From the NCBI GenBank assembly GCA_001914405.1, contig MSDW01000001.1:186001-250000 (forward strand): DNA of 64,000 bases, in the 5' to 3' direction. This DNA comes from Candidatus Methanohalarchaeum thermophilum (GTDB lineage: Archaea; Halobacteriota; Methanonatronarchaeia; Methanonatronarchaeales; Methanonatronarchaeaceae). This document shows, piece after piece, positions 8,471-18,011 of the stretch. Each line of letters starts with the position of its first letter. The stretch's first letter is position 1. Position numbers and translations under genes: made by a program. The notes below the pieces were generated by a model, which had not been told where the DNA came from, ran no database searches, and worked only from the letters and a program-made list of their open reading frames with translations.

Positions 8471-9046
8471 TTAGCATCTGGAGAAGTATTCGGTATCGAA
8501 GTGTTTGGTTGCGGGACAGCCGGGGCATTCTTTTTTGTGTAATTTACATGTAGTGCAGTCTATTCCACATGGTGAAGTAGTTTTGTTTCCCTTATTTGGA
8601 ATGTACTGTAAATATTGGGGTTTTAGTGGTTTTACTCCTAGTACGAGGTCGTATTCGCTTATTTCGGATGAATCTAGGGGAAAGTGCTCGCAGCATCCTT
8701 CTTCTATTACTTTTTGGTTTGGAAGTATGAAGATGGATACTATGTCATATTCTGCGAAGAAACGGCTGACAAATATTGTTCTGGGGCATTTCAAGAGTTT
8801 TTTGATTGCTTTTTCTCTTCCCTTTTTGTTTTTTGTTTTTATGAGTTGTAGTCCTAGGACAAAATCGTATTCGCTGTAATCTATTGAGGGAAGCATTCTT
8901 AGGTCTTTCATTTTTTTGATTCTGTTGCTTACTGTTGTGTGGCTCATTCCTGTTTTTTTGGCTATTTCTTTGTTTGTAGGGTCTTTTTCTTCTTCGAGTA
9001 CTTTTAAAATCTCGAGGTCTTTTTCGTCTAGTTTACCTTTTTTCAT
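8471..9046 (-). CDS. Lrp/AsnC-family regulator with Cys-rich C-terminal domain
   Basis: A 191-residue protein. Residues 1-60 form an Lrp/AsnC helix-turn-helix (LDEKDLEILKVLEEEKDPTN ... TGMSHTTVSNRIKKMKDL). A middle region resembles the ligand-sensing fold. The last 40 residues are Cys-rich: CGIDCTTCKLHKKECPGC followed by a final Cys, seven cysteines that could hold an FeS cluster or zinc. This tail resembles DUF3795-type Cys domains, normally separate proteins. It lies upstream of the aldehyde oxidoreductase cluster, transcribed divergently across about 300 bp. It is therefore a plausible redox- or metal-responsive regulator of that cluster, which is inference. Confidence 0.8.
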   Translation of the reverse strand: MKKGKLDEKDLEILKVLEEEKDPTNKEIAKKTGMSHTTVSNRIKKMKDLRMLPSIDYSEYDFVLGLQLIKTKNKKGREKAIKKLLKCPRTIFVSRFFAEYDIVSIFILPNQKVIEEGCCEHFPLDSSEISEYDLVLGVKPLKPQYLQYIPNKGNKTTSPCGIDCTTCKLHKKECPGCPATKHFDTEYFSRC

Positions 9047-9299
9047 TTTGGTTTTTATCTCTTTTTTTAATCTTTTTTTCTTTTTAGGTTGTAGGTTGAT
9101 GTTTGTTCTAATACTTAGATTCTTTTTCTTATGTATGAATTTTTAGATCTATTTTTTTAATTATCATTATTTTTTATTAAGTTTAGCGGTTTTTTCCTTA
9201 AAAATTTAAGAAAAAAAGAAAATATATTTAAAAATTAAAGGAATTTAATGAGTTTTTTAAAATAATAAGGTTTTTTCATTGCTATATTTCTTCAACAAA

Positions 9300-9308
9300 T
9301 TTATAAAA
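9300..9308 (+). promoter_or_regulatory. TATA box of the FeS/aldehyde oxidoreductase operon
   Basis: TTTATAAAA lies at 9300-9308, so transcription should begin near 9327-9332. That places the first in-frame ATG (9319) upstream of the transcript and favours a later start for the FeS protein. The region 9047-9299 is otherwise AT-rich and without genes. Confidence 0.5.
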
Positions 9309-9345
9309 GTGCATATTTATGATAAGGATGAGGTATAGGAAAAAG

Positions 9346-10047
9346 ATGGTTAATAGAAGAGATTTTTTAAAGGGAATTGCAGGAGGTGCAGGAGCAGCAG
9401 TAGCAGGATTTGCTTTAGGCTCTTCCACTGACCTCATGAAAGAAGTAGAGGGCAGAACATTTGAGAACCTAAAGTCAATGGTGGAAGCTCCACCGTCAGA
9501 GGCTTATCTATTGGTTGATAGAGAAAAGTGTGCAGGATGTAGAAGCTGCATGCTCGCCTGCTCCCTAGTCCATGAGGGCAAGGAAAACCTCTCCCTCTCC
9601 CGGATCCAAGTCATTGAAAATCCATTAGCAGGATTCCCAGATGATTTGGTGCAGGAGCAGTGTAGGCAGTGTCAGTATCCGGAGTGTGTTGCTGCTTGTC
9701 CTACTGGTGCTTTGTCTGTTGATGAGGTTAATGGTAATGTTAGGTTGGTTGATGAGGAAAAGTGTATTGGATGTCAGAGATGTATAGAGGCGTGCGATCA
9801 AATAAATAACCCAGCCAGAGCAGCATGGAACCACGAAGACGAATACAGCCTAAAATGCGACCTATGCATAGACACACCACACTGGGAAGAAAACGGAGGA
9901 CCAGACGGCAAACAAGCATGCGTAGAAATCTGCCCAGTAAACGCAATAAAAACAACAGACCAAATACCCGTACAAATCGGACAAAAAGGATACAAAGTCA
10001 ATTTGAGAAGTAGTAAGTGGAAGGAATTAGGTTTTCCTGTGGAGTAA
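9346..10047 (+). CDS. Tat-exported 4Fe-4S ferredoxin-type electron transfer subunit
   Basis: It begins with a twin-arginine signal (VNRRDFLKGIAGGAGAAVAG). After this come ferredoxin motifs: CAGCRSCMLAC, CRQCQYPECVAACPTGA, CIGCQRCIEAC, and CDLCIDT ending in CVEICPVNAI, enough for four 4Fe-4S clusters as in the HybA/DmsB/YdhY group. The frame extends upstream to an ATG at 9319, but the TATA position makes 9346 (or 9328) the better start. It is followed 9 bp later by the aldehyde oxidoreductase gene, with a cytochrome b further down. It should pass electrons between that enzyme and the membrane subunit on the outer face of the membrane. Role is inferred from domain and neighbours. Confidence 0.88.
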   Translation: MVNRRDFLKGIAGGAGAAVAGFALGSSTDLMKEVEGRTFENLKSMVEAPPSEAYLLVDREKCAGCRSCMLACSLVHEGKENLSLSRIQVIENPLAGFPDDLVQEQCRQCQYPECVAACPTGALSVDEVNGNVRLVDEEKCIGCQRCIEACDQINNPARAAWNHEDEYSLKCDLCIDTPHWEENGGPDGKQACVEICPVNAIKTTDQIPVQIGQKGYKVNLRSSKWKELGFPVE

Positions 10048-10056
10048 GTGGTAAAA

Positions 10057-12132
10057 ATGAATGGATATATGGGTAAAATTTTAAGATTGGATTTAACTAA
10101 TAAGCAGAAGAAAACGATTTCTACATCGGATTATGAGGAATTTTTAGGTGGACATGGAATCGGTTCGGCTATCTTTTTTGATGCAGTAAAAGATAAAACT
10201 ATCAGTCCCTTTAATCCTAAAAATGTAATTACTTTGATGACCTCTCCTCTTTCTGGTACTTTAGCACCTTCTGCGGGAGGTAGAACTGAGGTACAGGGAT
10301 TAGGGCCTCAGCCTTATCCGACTGAGTGGTTTACTAGAAGTAATTTTGGTGGTAGATTTTCGGCGATGTTGAAGTACGCCGGATACGATGGAATCGTAAT
10401 AGAAGGAAAAGCAGACAAACCAACCTGGATCAACATAGTAAATGAAGATGTCGTTTTTGAGGATGCAGATGGTCTTTGGGGAATGGACACCTATTCAACT
10501 CAGGAAGAGATTTGGAAAGAAGTCAGCGGTAATCCTTCTAACAGTCCAGAGGATAGAGAATGGTATCAAAAAGATAGAGGAAGAGACGATGGTAGAACAA
10601 CACAAAAACCGGCTGTAGTAGCAATAGGCCCTTCAGGAGAAAAAAAATCTAGAATAGGGGCTTTAATCCATGAAGCAGGAAATGCAGCGGGCCAAGGAGG
10701 TTTTGGAGGTGTTTTTGGCTCCAAAAACCTTAAAGCGATAAGTGTTTTGGGTACGAATAGTATTGAAGTGGCTGATCCAAATGCTTTAATGAAGGCTCGT
10801 GAGTGGATACACGAAAATTACGAATATGATGAAGAGGACCCAGAATGTGAACACCCATTGGATTATGGAAGTTTTCCAGGTTTTTCATTTATAACTGATG
10901 CACCTGGCAGTGGAATGGGTTTCTGGCCTAAAGTAGAGCCAGCGAGGCCTCAAGGCTGCCTAAGTTGTCCTAAAAACTGTAGGATGAGAACCGAAAGTGG
11001 ATACGGAAGTGAATCAATCTGTGTTGAAGTTGTAATGTATGGAGGCCAATCACCGAAAGAAAGATACAAATCTGCTAATCTGGCACAGAGACATGGTATA
11101 AATGTTTATCCAATATCTACAACAGGCCACAAGTACCTCTACGATCTCTATAAACAGGGTTTTTTAGGAGAGAACGGCGAAGTCGAAACGGATCTTCCCT
11201 TTGAAAAATATGGTGAAATGGAATTTATAAGAGCTTTATTGAATAAGATCTCTAGTAGAGAAGGAATAGGCGATGATTTATCCGAAGGAGTTGTTAGAGC
11301 AGCTGAAAAATGGGGTAGACTAGAGCAGGATCTTTCTTCAGGACTATTGCAGAGACCTAACTGGGGATATCCTCAGCATTATGACCCAAGAATAGAGGTA
11401 AACTGGCCATATGGTTCGATACTAGGATCTAGGGACATAAACGAACACGGATTTAACTGGGACATACATTGGATACCACAAGTTAGCACTATGCTTGGTT
11501 TAGATCCTGTTTTTGATGCCGAAGAAGTTGTCGATAATGTATCAAATGCCGTTGTACCCTTTGAAGGTAATAAATCGATGTTTGATTTTGGTGAAGATAA
11601 TATATACTCTAAGGATATGGTTAAAACAATAGCTTGGCAACGATATTATTCAAGATCTTGGAAACAATCCGTGCAATACTGTGATTGGTTCTTCCCTAAT
11701 TTCCATAATCCAAGTAACAGCCCAACGAACCAAGGTTTCACGCCTGAAGCTGAACCAAAATTCTTTAACGCAGTTACTGGCAGAAACATCTCGTTCAAAG
11801 ACGGTATGAATATAGGTAAAAGAATATGGAACCTAGATAGAAGTATTTGGGCTTTACAAGGAAGACATAGGGATATGGAGAAATTTGCCGACTATGTATA
11901 CGAAGTCCCTAAAAAAGCACCTTACTTTGTCTCTTCAAAGCAAAACGGTGAATGGAAATGGGAGAATGGTAAAGGAAGAACTCTGGATAGGGATAAATTT
12001 GAAAGCTGGAAAGACCGTTACTACGAATTTGAGGGATGGAACACTGAAACAGGAAGACCAACCAGAGGTAACTTAGAGGAACTTGATCTTGGTTATGTGG
12101 CAGATGAATTAGAGGAAAAAGACAAAATTTAA
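10057..12132 (+). CDS. aldehyde:ferredoxin oxidoreductase-family protein (tungsto/molybdopterin)
   Basis: About 691 residues, within the usual range for this family. The N-terminus GYMGKILRLDLTNKQ, LGGHGIGSAIFFD, SPLSGTLAPSAGGRTEVQGL and AMLKYAGYDGIVIEGKA are hallmark pterin-binding domain segments. The cluster ligands appear in GCLSCPKNCRM (C-x2-C-x3-C), with a distal Cys in QYCDWFF. There is no signal peptide, although the partner ferredoxin has one. The GTG at 10048 adds three residues; the ATG at 10057 is preferred. Gene order FeS protein - this enzyme - ... - cytochrome b resembles bacterial ydhY-ydhV-ydhU, so a membrane-linked oxidoreductase is likely. The substrate is unknown. Confidence 0.92.
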   Translation: MNGYMGKILRLDLTNKQKKTISTSDYEEFLGGHGIGSAIFFDAVKDKTISPFNPKNVITLMTSPLSGTLAPSAGGRTEVQGLGPQPYPTEWFTRSNFGGRFSAMLKYAGYDGIVIEGKADKPTWINIVNEDVVFEDADGLWGMDTYSTQEEIWKEVSGNPSNSPEDREWYQKDRGRDDGRTTQKPAVVAIGPSGEKKSRIGALIHEAGNAAGQGGFGGVFGSKNLKAISVLGTNSIEVADPNALMKAREWIHENYEYDEEDPECEHPLDYGSFPGFSFITDAPGSGMGFWPKVEPARPQGCLSCPKNCRMRTESGYGSESICVEVVMYGGQSPKERYKSANLAQRHGINVYPISTTGHKYLYDLYKQGFLGENGEVETDLPFEKYGEMEFIRALLNKISSREGIGDDLSEGVVRAAEKWGRLEQDLSSGLLQRPNWGYPQHYDPRIEVNWPYGSILGSRDINEHGFNWDIHWIPQVSTMLGLDPVFDAEEVVDNVSNAVVPFEGNKSMFDFGEDNIYSKDMVKTIAWQRYYSRSWKQSVQYCDWFFPNFHNPSNSPTNQGFTPEAEPKFFNAVTGRNISFKDGMNIGKRIWNLDRSIWALQGRHRDMEKFADYVYEVPKKAPYFVSSKQNGEWKWENGKGRTLDRDKFESWKDRYYEFEGWNTETGRPTRGNLEELDLGYVADELEEKDKI

Positions 12133-12143
12133 GGATAAAAAAG

Positions 12144-12539
12144 ATGTCTGAAAACAAATTACTTGAGAAACCTAGTAAGGAAAAGGCCGAAGAAATAATG
12201 CGGGAAGTTGGATTTGAAGAGAGACTTGAAGCAGTCAAAATGACCTCAATGACTGGAGATAAGAAAAAATCAATATATTCGTTGAAGAATTTAGTGAATT
12301 TTTTAGAAGTGAATAAGGGGATTAATCCATTTGAAACCAATAAAAAAGGAGGAATAACATATATAGATCTCAATGAAACTGTTGAATGGATTAAAAATAC
12401 TTTGAACGACAAAAAACTCGCTTATGGGATCCAAAGTCGGTTAAAAGAAGATGAAAGTTATATGAATAACCTAAATTCGATTAAACCCTTACTGGATCAA
12501 AGGTTCGAACAATGCAAAGAAGTATTAAATAAAGTATAA
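12144..12539 (+). CDS. conserved-position hypothetical protein in oxidoreductase cluster
   Basis: A 131-residue acidic/basic helical protein with no recognised domain, no signal peptide and no membrane segment. Features are an N-terminal helix-rich stretch (KEKAEEIMREVGFEERLEAV) and a C-terminal helix ending KPLLDQRFEQCKEVLNKV. It begins 11 bp after the oxidoreductase and is followed 25 bp later by the radical SAM gene, so it is part of the same transcript and may be a chaperone or small subunit for the enzyme. That role is only a guess from position. Confidence 0.7.
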   Translation: MSENKLLEKPSKEKAEEIMREVGFEERLEAVKMTSMTGDKKKSIYSLKNLVNFLEVNKGINPFETNKKGGITYIDLNETVEWIKNTLNDKKLAYGIQSRLKEDESYMNNLNSIKPLLDQRFEQCKEVLNKV

Positions 12540-12564
12540 AGAAAATCGTAGATTAGTATAAAAA

Positions 12565-13872
12565 ATGACTGATGTTCTTTTAGCAAAATCACCAGTTAAA
12601 GATCCGGTGGCGGACACCCATCCATGGGCCAGTCCCCCACTTATTCCTTTATATGCTGCTTCAGTTCTACGGGAAAAAGGATATAAGACTTCCTTTATTG
12701 ATTTTAATGTTGCTGGAGGATTTAAGAGGAAGAGATTAGAGAGAATTCTAGAAAAAGAAAAACCTAGAGTAGTAGGAGTTTTTACTGGAACTGAAGAATA
12801 TTTAAACGCACTTGATATAACTAAATATATTAAAGGAAAAAACAGTGAAATTAAGACTTTTCTCTCAGGCCCTCATCCAACAGCAATGTACAATGAAGTC
12901 TTAAAACAACCAACAGTCGATTTCTGTGTTAGAGGCGAAGGAGAATACGCTATACTGGAACTAGTTGATGCAATAAACAATAAATCAACTTCAGAATACA
13001 CCGAGATCAAAGGAGTGGCCTTGAAGAAAAACGGGGATTTAATCTCAAATCCGCCTAATCCACCACAAAAAAACACCGAACTACCTTATCCTTCAAGAGA
13101 CTTAGCTCCAATGAAATTCTACGATTTTCCAGGAATAGTAAGAACGGCATGGGGAGGATGCCCAAACAACTGTAGTTTCTGTAATGTACCAACCTATAGA
13201 GGACGAGATTATTTTGCACGTGACCCAATAGATATCCTGAAAGAGATAGAAAGATTACTATTCTCATATCAGCATATTAGAGTTATTAAATTCATGGATG
13301 ACACATTTTCGATAGATAAAGATAAATTATATGAACTAACAGATGGCTTAAAAAAGATAAGCCCACCTTTTGGCTGGAAATGGACATTTACGACTAGAGT
13401 AGATAAATTAACTAAAAAAATGGCTAAAGAGGTTTCTGAAGCTGGGTGCTCAACGATCTTGGTTGGTGCAGAATCAGGGTCACAAAGAATCTTGGATTCA
13501 ATTAATAAGGGAATTCAGAAAAATGAGATCCTAGAAGCCGTCAAAAAGGTGATTAATGAAGGAATGGATATAAATGTGACATTTATGTATCCTCTTCCAG
13601 AAGATACAGCAGAGACAATTAAAGAAACTATTAATTTCATGAAAAAACTTAAAGACCTTGGAGCAAACCTTATATTAGATTTCACTACACCTTACCCGGG
13701 AACTCCCTTGTACGAAAATTCTGAAGAACTAGGTATAAAAATATTAGCTGATAGCTGGGAAGAATATGATGCAAAACATCTACTAATAACCTCAAGGTAC
13801 CTAGATGAAAAAAACCTGAAAAAACATTTCAAGAAATTAGTATCAGAAGTAGGATTAAACAAAATGATTTAA
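12565..13872 (+). CDS. B12-binding radical SAM protein
   Basis: A 435-residue enzyme. The N-terminal part (residues 1-140) is a cobalamin-binding-type Rossmann domain with PPLIPLYAASVLREKGY and FCVRGEGEYAILELVDAI. The radical SAM core starts at about residue 195 with GGCPNNCSFCNVP, the CxxxCxxC cluster motif, and includes the later segment ILVGAESGSQRILDSINKGI. This is the arrangement of the B12-dependent methyltransferase and anaerobic cyclase group. Sitting between the oxidoreductase and the cytochrome b, it could modify a cofactor or peptide for the complex, or simply be carried along. Family is clear; substrate is unknown. Confidence 0.88.
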   Translation: MTDVLLAKSPVKDPVADTHPWASPPLIPLYAASVLREKGYKTSFIDFNVAGGFKRKRLERILEKEKPRVVGVFTGTEEYLNALDITKYIKGKNSEIKTFLSGPHPTAMYNEVLKQPTVDFCVRGEGEYAILELVDAINNKSTSEYTEIKGVALKKNGDLISNPPNPPQKNTELPYPSRDLAPMKFYDFPGIVRTAWGGCPNNCSFCNVPTYRGRDYFARDPIDILKEIERLLFSYQHIRVIKFMDDTFSIDKDKLYELTDGLKKISPPFGWKWTFTTRVDKLTKKMAKEVSEAGCSTILVGAESGSQRILDSINKGIQKNEILEAVKKVINEGMDINVTFMYPLPEDTAETIKETINFMKKLKDLGANLILDFTTPYPGTPLYENSEELGIKILADSWEEYDAKHLLITSRYLDEKNLKKHFKKLVSEVGLNKMI

Positions 13873-14061
13873 AAGCAAATTAAAACAAAAAATAACCTAA
13901 AAATGAATTTAAATAACAAAGAAAATTAAATAAAATAAAAACTTTATTAATTCCATTAAGTCAATTAAAAGCATTTAAAGATAGGTCAATAAACCTAAGA
14001 TCGCCTATGATCTATGAAAGGAAAGTATAAATTTAAGTAAAAAACTAATTTGGTGTTGTTG

Positions 14062-14982
14062 ATGGAAAATAATAAATTAAATAATATCAAAGCCAATACA
14101 GGGATTTATGCCAGGCTATTAGTGTTAGTTGCTCTTGTTGCTTTTTTGACCGGCGGATATTTTTGGGTACTAAGTTTATCCAACCAAGATATCTTAATCT
14201 TTAATACTAGCTTCATTTGGCTTTTAGCCGTTGCAGTTATCGAAGGTATCTTATTTGGTTATATTAGAGAAGATCTCGATGTTTTATCTAAAAATGGTAA
14301 AATATTGAGACATCCAATAGGTAGTTTTATTGATCATTGGTCACATGCCTTTGGTTTTATAATCCTAGCAGTAACTGGATTACTATTAGGACTTAGAACA
14401 CATTTACTAGAAGATTTTGTATTTAATTACCTATTGATCCCTCGTTTAGTAAGCTCAGCTGAAATGGTGAACTTTTTATTTAACCTACACTTTTTAGGGA
14501 TATTATTCCTCTTGTTCGCAATTTCATATCACCTAAGCTATCATTTAAGAAAAAAAAGCCATAAAATACTTCCTAGAAGTGGTGATTTATCCAAATCAAT
14601 AAAAGAAACACTATCACTAATTGGATTAACAGATAGACCAAAAGAGGATAAATATGAAGCAATTGAAAGAATAGAATATGTTGGTTGGAGTATTATAGTG
14701 GGTATAATAGTAATTACCGGAATATTCAAGATAGGAGCTCATATTTGGTGGGTAGGTCCAACAACTCCTTCTTGGACAGCTCCTCTCCTATTTTGGTCTA
14801 ACTTACTTCACGATACTTTTGCCTTAATAGGATCACTTCTCCTGGTGGTTCATGTGATTACCGCTGCAATAATCCCCTCATCCTGGCCTTTCATAAAATC
14901 AATGGCAACCGGATGGATGTCAGAAGAAAATGTAAAAAATCACCATGAAGAATGGTATAATGAAATTAAACAAAAAGAATAA
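14062..14982 (+). CDS. membrane cytochrome b subunit (NarI/formate dehydrogenase gamma-like)
   Basis: About 306 residues with six predicted membrane helices. Candidate haem ligands are His in HPIGSFIDHWSHAFGF, in YHLSYHLRKKSHK and in LLVVHVITAAI, a spacing like that of di-haem cytochrome b subunits of formate dehydrogenase or hydrogenase. It would hand electrons between the Tat-exported FeS protein and the quinone (or methanophenazine) pool. The frame extends to a TTG at 14050, but the ATG at 14062 with GGTG upstream is preferred. It follows the radical SAM gene by about 190 bp and is followed 17 bp later by the zinc-knuckle protein. Confidence 0.85.
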   Translation: MENNKLNNIKANTGIYARLLVLVALVAFLTGGYFWVLSLSNQDILIFNTSFIWLLAVAVIEGILFGYIREDLDVLSKNGKILRHPIGSFIDHWSHAFGFIILAVTGLLLGLRTHLLEDFVFNYLLIPRLVSSAEMVNFLFNLHFLGILFLLFAISYHLSYHLRKKSHKILPRSGDLSKSIKETLSLIGLTDRPKEDKYEAIERIEYVGWSIIVGIIVITGIFKIGAHIWWVGPTTPSWTAPLLFWSNLLHDTFALIGSLLLVVHVITAAIIPSSWPFIKSMATGWMSEENVKNHHEEWYNEIKQKE

Positions 14983-14999
14983 GATAAGGAGGAAGAAAT

Positions 15000-15833
15000 T
15001 TGCCCAAAATTAATTTTAAAGATAAATTAAGTGAAGAAGAAATCAATTGGCTTGAAGAAAAAGGAAGAGAAAAGTTATGGGACAAACAACGAGAAATTAA
15101 CTCAAAAATAGAATCAAAAGACGATAAAGAATTTATTTCCCTCTATATATGTACGAACTCAATGTACAATGAATTAGAGAATGCAAAGAATATTAAAAAA
15201 GAAATAAACGGAGATCTATCTAATAATGAAGTCTATTTCAGGTTAAAATATAGCCAAAATGAAGAATTCAATAAACTAGTAGAGGAACTATTTGAACCAG
15301 TTCCAGATAAATATAGCATCAAAAAGATGTTTAAAGAAAGGAAAAATCAAATAAAAACAGATAAAAACAAACCAGCTAAAAGAGAAAATGAGAATGAAAA
15401 CAAAGAACAGAACAGTAAAAAATTATACTGTATCGGATGTGAAAAAAGATTCAATGAAGACCTAAATTGGTTTGAACTACAACTAACACAGCCAGAAGGA
15501 AAAGAAATAAAAGACATAGCCCTAATATGTCCAAATTGCGCCCAAAAAATCGAAAACAAAAAATTAAAAGGCCTAGAAAAACTCGGCCAGAGATATAACC
15601 TAACTGAAATAAAGAAATTGAATTGTTATAAATGTAAAAAAACAAGGCCTATTGAACAAGCAAATAACTGGTGGCTTCTTCAAATAATAAAACTAACGAA
15701 AGAAAAACTCGGAATATACAACATCCTAACACTATGTAACGAATGTAAAAACAACTTCGAAATTAAAAACATAAATCAACTTAAGTCTATATTCAATGAA
15801 TTAGACCAAAATAAACCAGCTAGAAATAGATAA
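15000..15833 (+). CDS. protein with two CxxC/CxxC zinc modules, unknown function
   Basis: A 277-residue soluble protein. The first 130 residues are helical and charged with no known domain. Two similar modules follow, each with two CxxC pairs about 45-50 residues apart: CIGCEKRF ... LICPNCAQKI and CYKCKKTR ... TLCNECKNNF. The start is TTG, chosen because a perfect AAGGAGG lies 7 bases ahead. It is the last gene of the oxidoreductase cluster. The same module occurs alone in the 80-residue protein at 32685, so it is a small local family. It could be an assembly factor for the redox enzyme; this is inference. Confidence 0.75.
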   Translation: MPKINFKDKLSEEEINWLEEKGREKLWDKQREINSKIESKDDKEFISLYICTNSMYNELENAKNIKKEINGDLSNNEVYFRLKYSQNEEFNKLVEELFEPVPDKYSIKKMFKERKNQIKTDKNKPAKRENENENKEQNSKKLYCIGCEKRFNEDLNWFELQLTQPEGKEIKDIALICPNCAQKIENKKLKGLEKLGQRYNLTEIKKLNCYKCKKTRPIEQANNWWLLQIIKLTKEKLGIYNILTLCNECKNNFEIKNINQLKSIFNELDQNKPARNR

Positions 15834-16210
15834 AATCAATATACACAACAAAAAATAAAAAAACAAGGTCTTTATTAAATAAAAACCTTTTATCTTCTAT
15901 TTATATAGAAATAATTATTAAGAAGGTGAACTGTGACAGAATTAAAACCTGAAATAGGTTTAAAACTAAAATAAACCAGATCCAAGACAAAACTACAATT
16001 ACATCAATAAATTTCTCATCTTCTTTGTAACTAAAAAATAATAGCTTCAAAATCCTTAAAAAATATCTCAAAGACCATAAAAGCAGATATCCACAAGATA
16101 CCGTTTTATAAACAAATATGTCTCATAGAATTTACACTATCTCTCTTGACAATGTCAAATAAAGTGGTTTACTATAATCACAAAAAGAGTTTTTGATCAA
16201 TAGTTTTAAC
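15834..16210. other. gene-poor stretch with an isolated promoter and 13-codon frame
   Basis: TATTTATATAGA near 15897 looks like a TATA box, and AAGAAGGTGAA is a ribosome site in front of a GTG at 15933. The frame it opens stops after 13 codons (15972-15974). This may be a leader peptide or the stump of a lost gene. The rest is AT-rich with nothing recognised. Confidence 0.35.
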
Positions 16211-16618
<408 letters not shown>

Positions 16619-16716
16619 AAATATACATCCTATAAACCTATGAATTGAGGGAGGTTAATATGGGAGTATCCTGCTTCCTAAGAGAGTGAATAAATGATCA
16701 CTTAACTAAATAGTTA

Positions 16717-17037
16717 TTATTTCTTGAACTCTATCCTTACATCCTTTTTTAATGCTAAACCGGCTTCAGCCTCTATGGCTTTGAGTATGGCACATGGTAT
16801 TGGACAGGTTACATGTTCTAAGTACTTGTCGGCTTTCTTGTAAATTTCATTATCTATAAAATTACTGTCCAATACCTCTAAAGAATTTATGTTCTTAAGA
16901 CTCCTAGAAAGTTTTTTTACATCCTTACACTCTGATTCTATTTCCACATCCATCTCCCTAGTTTTTTTATCTTTAATAGTGGCCTTAATCTTTGTCTCAA
17001 ATTTACACGCACCAGGTTTTACAAGAATCTCAGTCAT
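16717..17037 (-). CDS. DUF6951-like small protein
   Basis: A 106-residue protein with the pattern of a family common in methanogens and anaerobic bacteria (recalled as DUF6951): VKPGACKFETKIKA near the start, a conserved Cys in VEIESECKDVKKL, and CPIPCAILKAIEAEAGLALK near the end. The four conserved cysteines may bind a metal. No partner gene is adjacent: repeats lie on both sides. Function is unknown in all members I know of. Confidence 0.75.
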   Translation of the reverse strand: MTEILVKPGACKFETKIKATIKDKKTREMDVEIESECKDVKKLSRSLKNINSLEVLDSNFIDNEIYKKADKYLEHVTCPIPCAILKAIEAEAGLALKKDVRIEFKK

Positions 17038-17368
17038 TTTATCAAACCCTAATTAATCTAACCTCAATTAGACATGAATATAAATCACTTCTAGCTGCTT
17101 ATTACATTTATCTACTTAAAAGAGAAAAAACCGCTAACTATGTATAAAAATAAGAAAATCAAAATAAAAAAATAAAAGCTAACCCAAAAAAATAAAATCC
17201 TAATCTCCTTTCCCTCTAAATTAGACTAAATTAAAGGCCATTAAAGGAATAAATTAAGAATAAAAAAATAAAATTTATAAAAATAAACATAAAAATCTTT
17301 TTTAATTGCTCAATAAGGGGTCTTATCTAGTGATGTAAGGTTTTTTTGGTATCGAAATTTTAATTAAC
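17038..17368. other. gene-free AT-rich stretch
   Basis: No ORF, RNA or distinctive repeat is seen between the DUF6951-like gene and element C1. It is dominated by A-rich tracts and ends in TTAAC, the target motif directly ahead of C1. Confidence 0.5.
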
Positions 17369-17779
<411 letters not shown>

Positions 17780-17809
17780 CTGTACAAATAACTAAATAAG
17801 TTGCTTGTG

Positions 17810-17963
17810 GGGCCGTGGCCTAGTCAGGAGGGGCGACGGGCTCCAGCGGTATGATGAGCAACGGGTCTACTGACCCTGACCTGACGAGGTCAGGAATGAT
17901 GATCCGTTGGAGCACTGACCTGAAGAGACCCGTCAATCGAGGGTTCAAATCCCTTCGGCCCCA
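17810..17963 (+). tRNA. tRNA-Trp (CCA) with 81-nt box C/D intron
   Basis: The acceptor stem GGGGCCG pairs with CGGCCCC, with A as discriminator (17963). The D arm is GCCT/GGGC, the anticodon stem ACGGG/CCCGT, the anticodon CCA at 17843-17845, and the T arm is GAGGG-TTCAAAT-CCCTT. The intron (17847-17927) interrupts at the canonical position after base 37. It holds box C ATGATGA (17851-17857), D' CTGA (17870-17873), C' ATGATGA (17896-17902) and D CTGA (17915-17918). The antisense stretch before D' (ACGGGTCT) pairs with exon 2, and the one before D (TGGAGC) pairs with the anticodon region. This matches the known archaeal pre-tRNA-Trp intron that guides 2'-O-methylation of its own tRNA. Confidence 0.96.
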
Positions 17964-18011
17964 TTTTAAAAGAGAGTTCGACTCTTTTTTCTTATTTTCT
18001 CTCATTTTAAC

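Noticed and set aside
9319-9345. Upstream ATG codons of the FeS protein
   Set aside because: They lie at or before the transcript start expected from the TATA box at 9300-9308; the later ATG gives a normal twin-arginine n-region.
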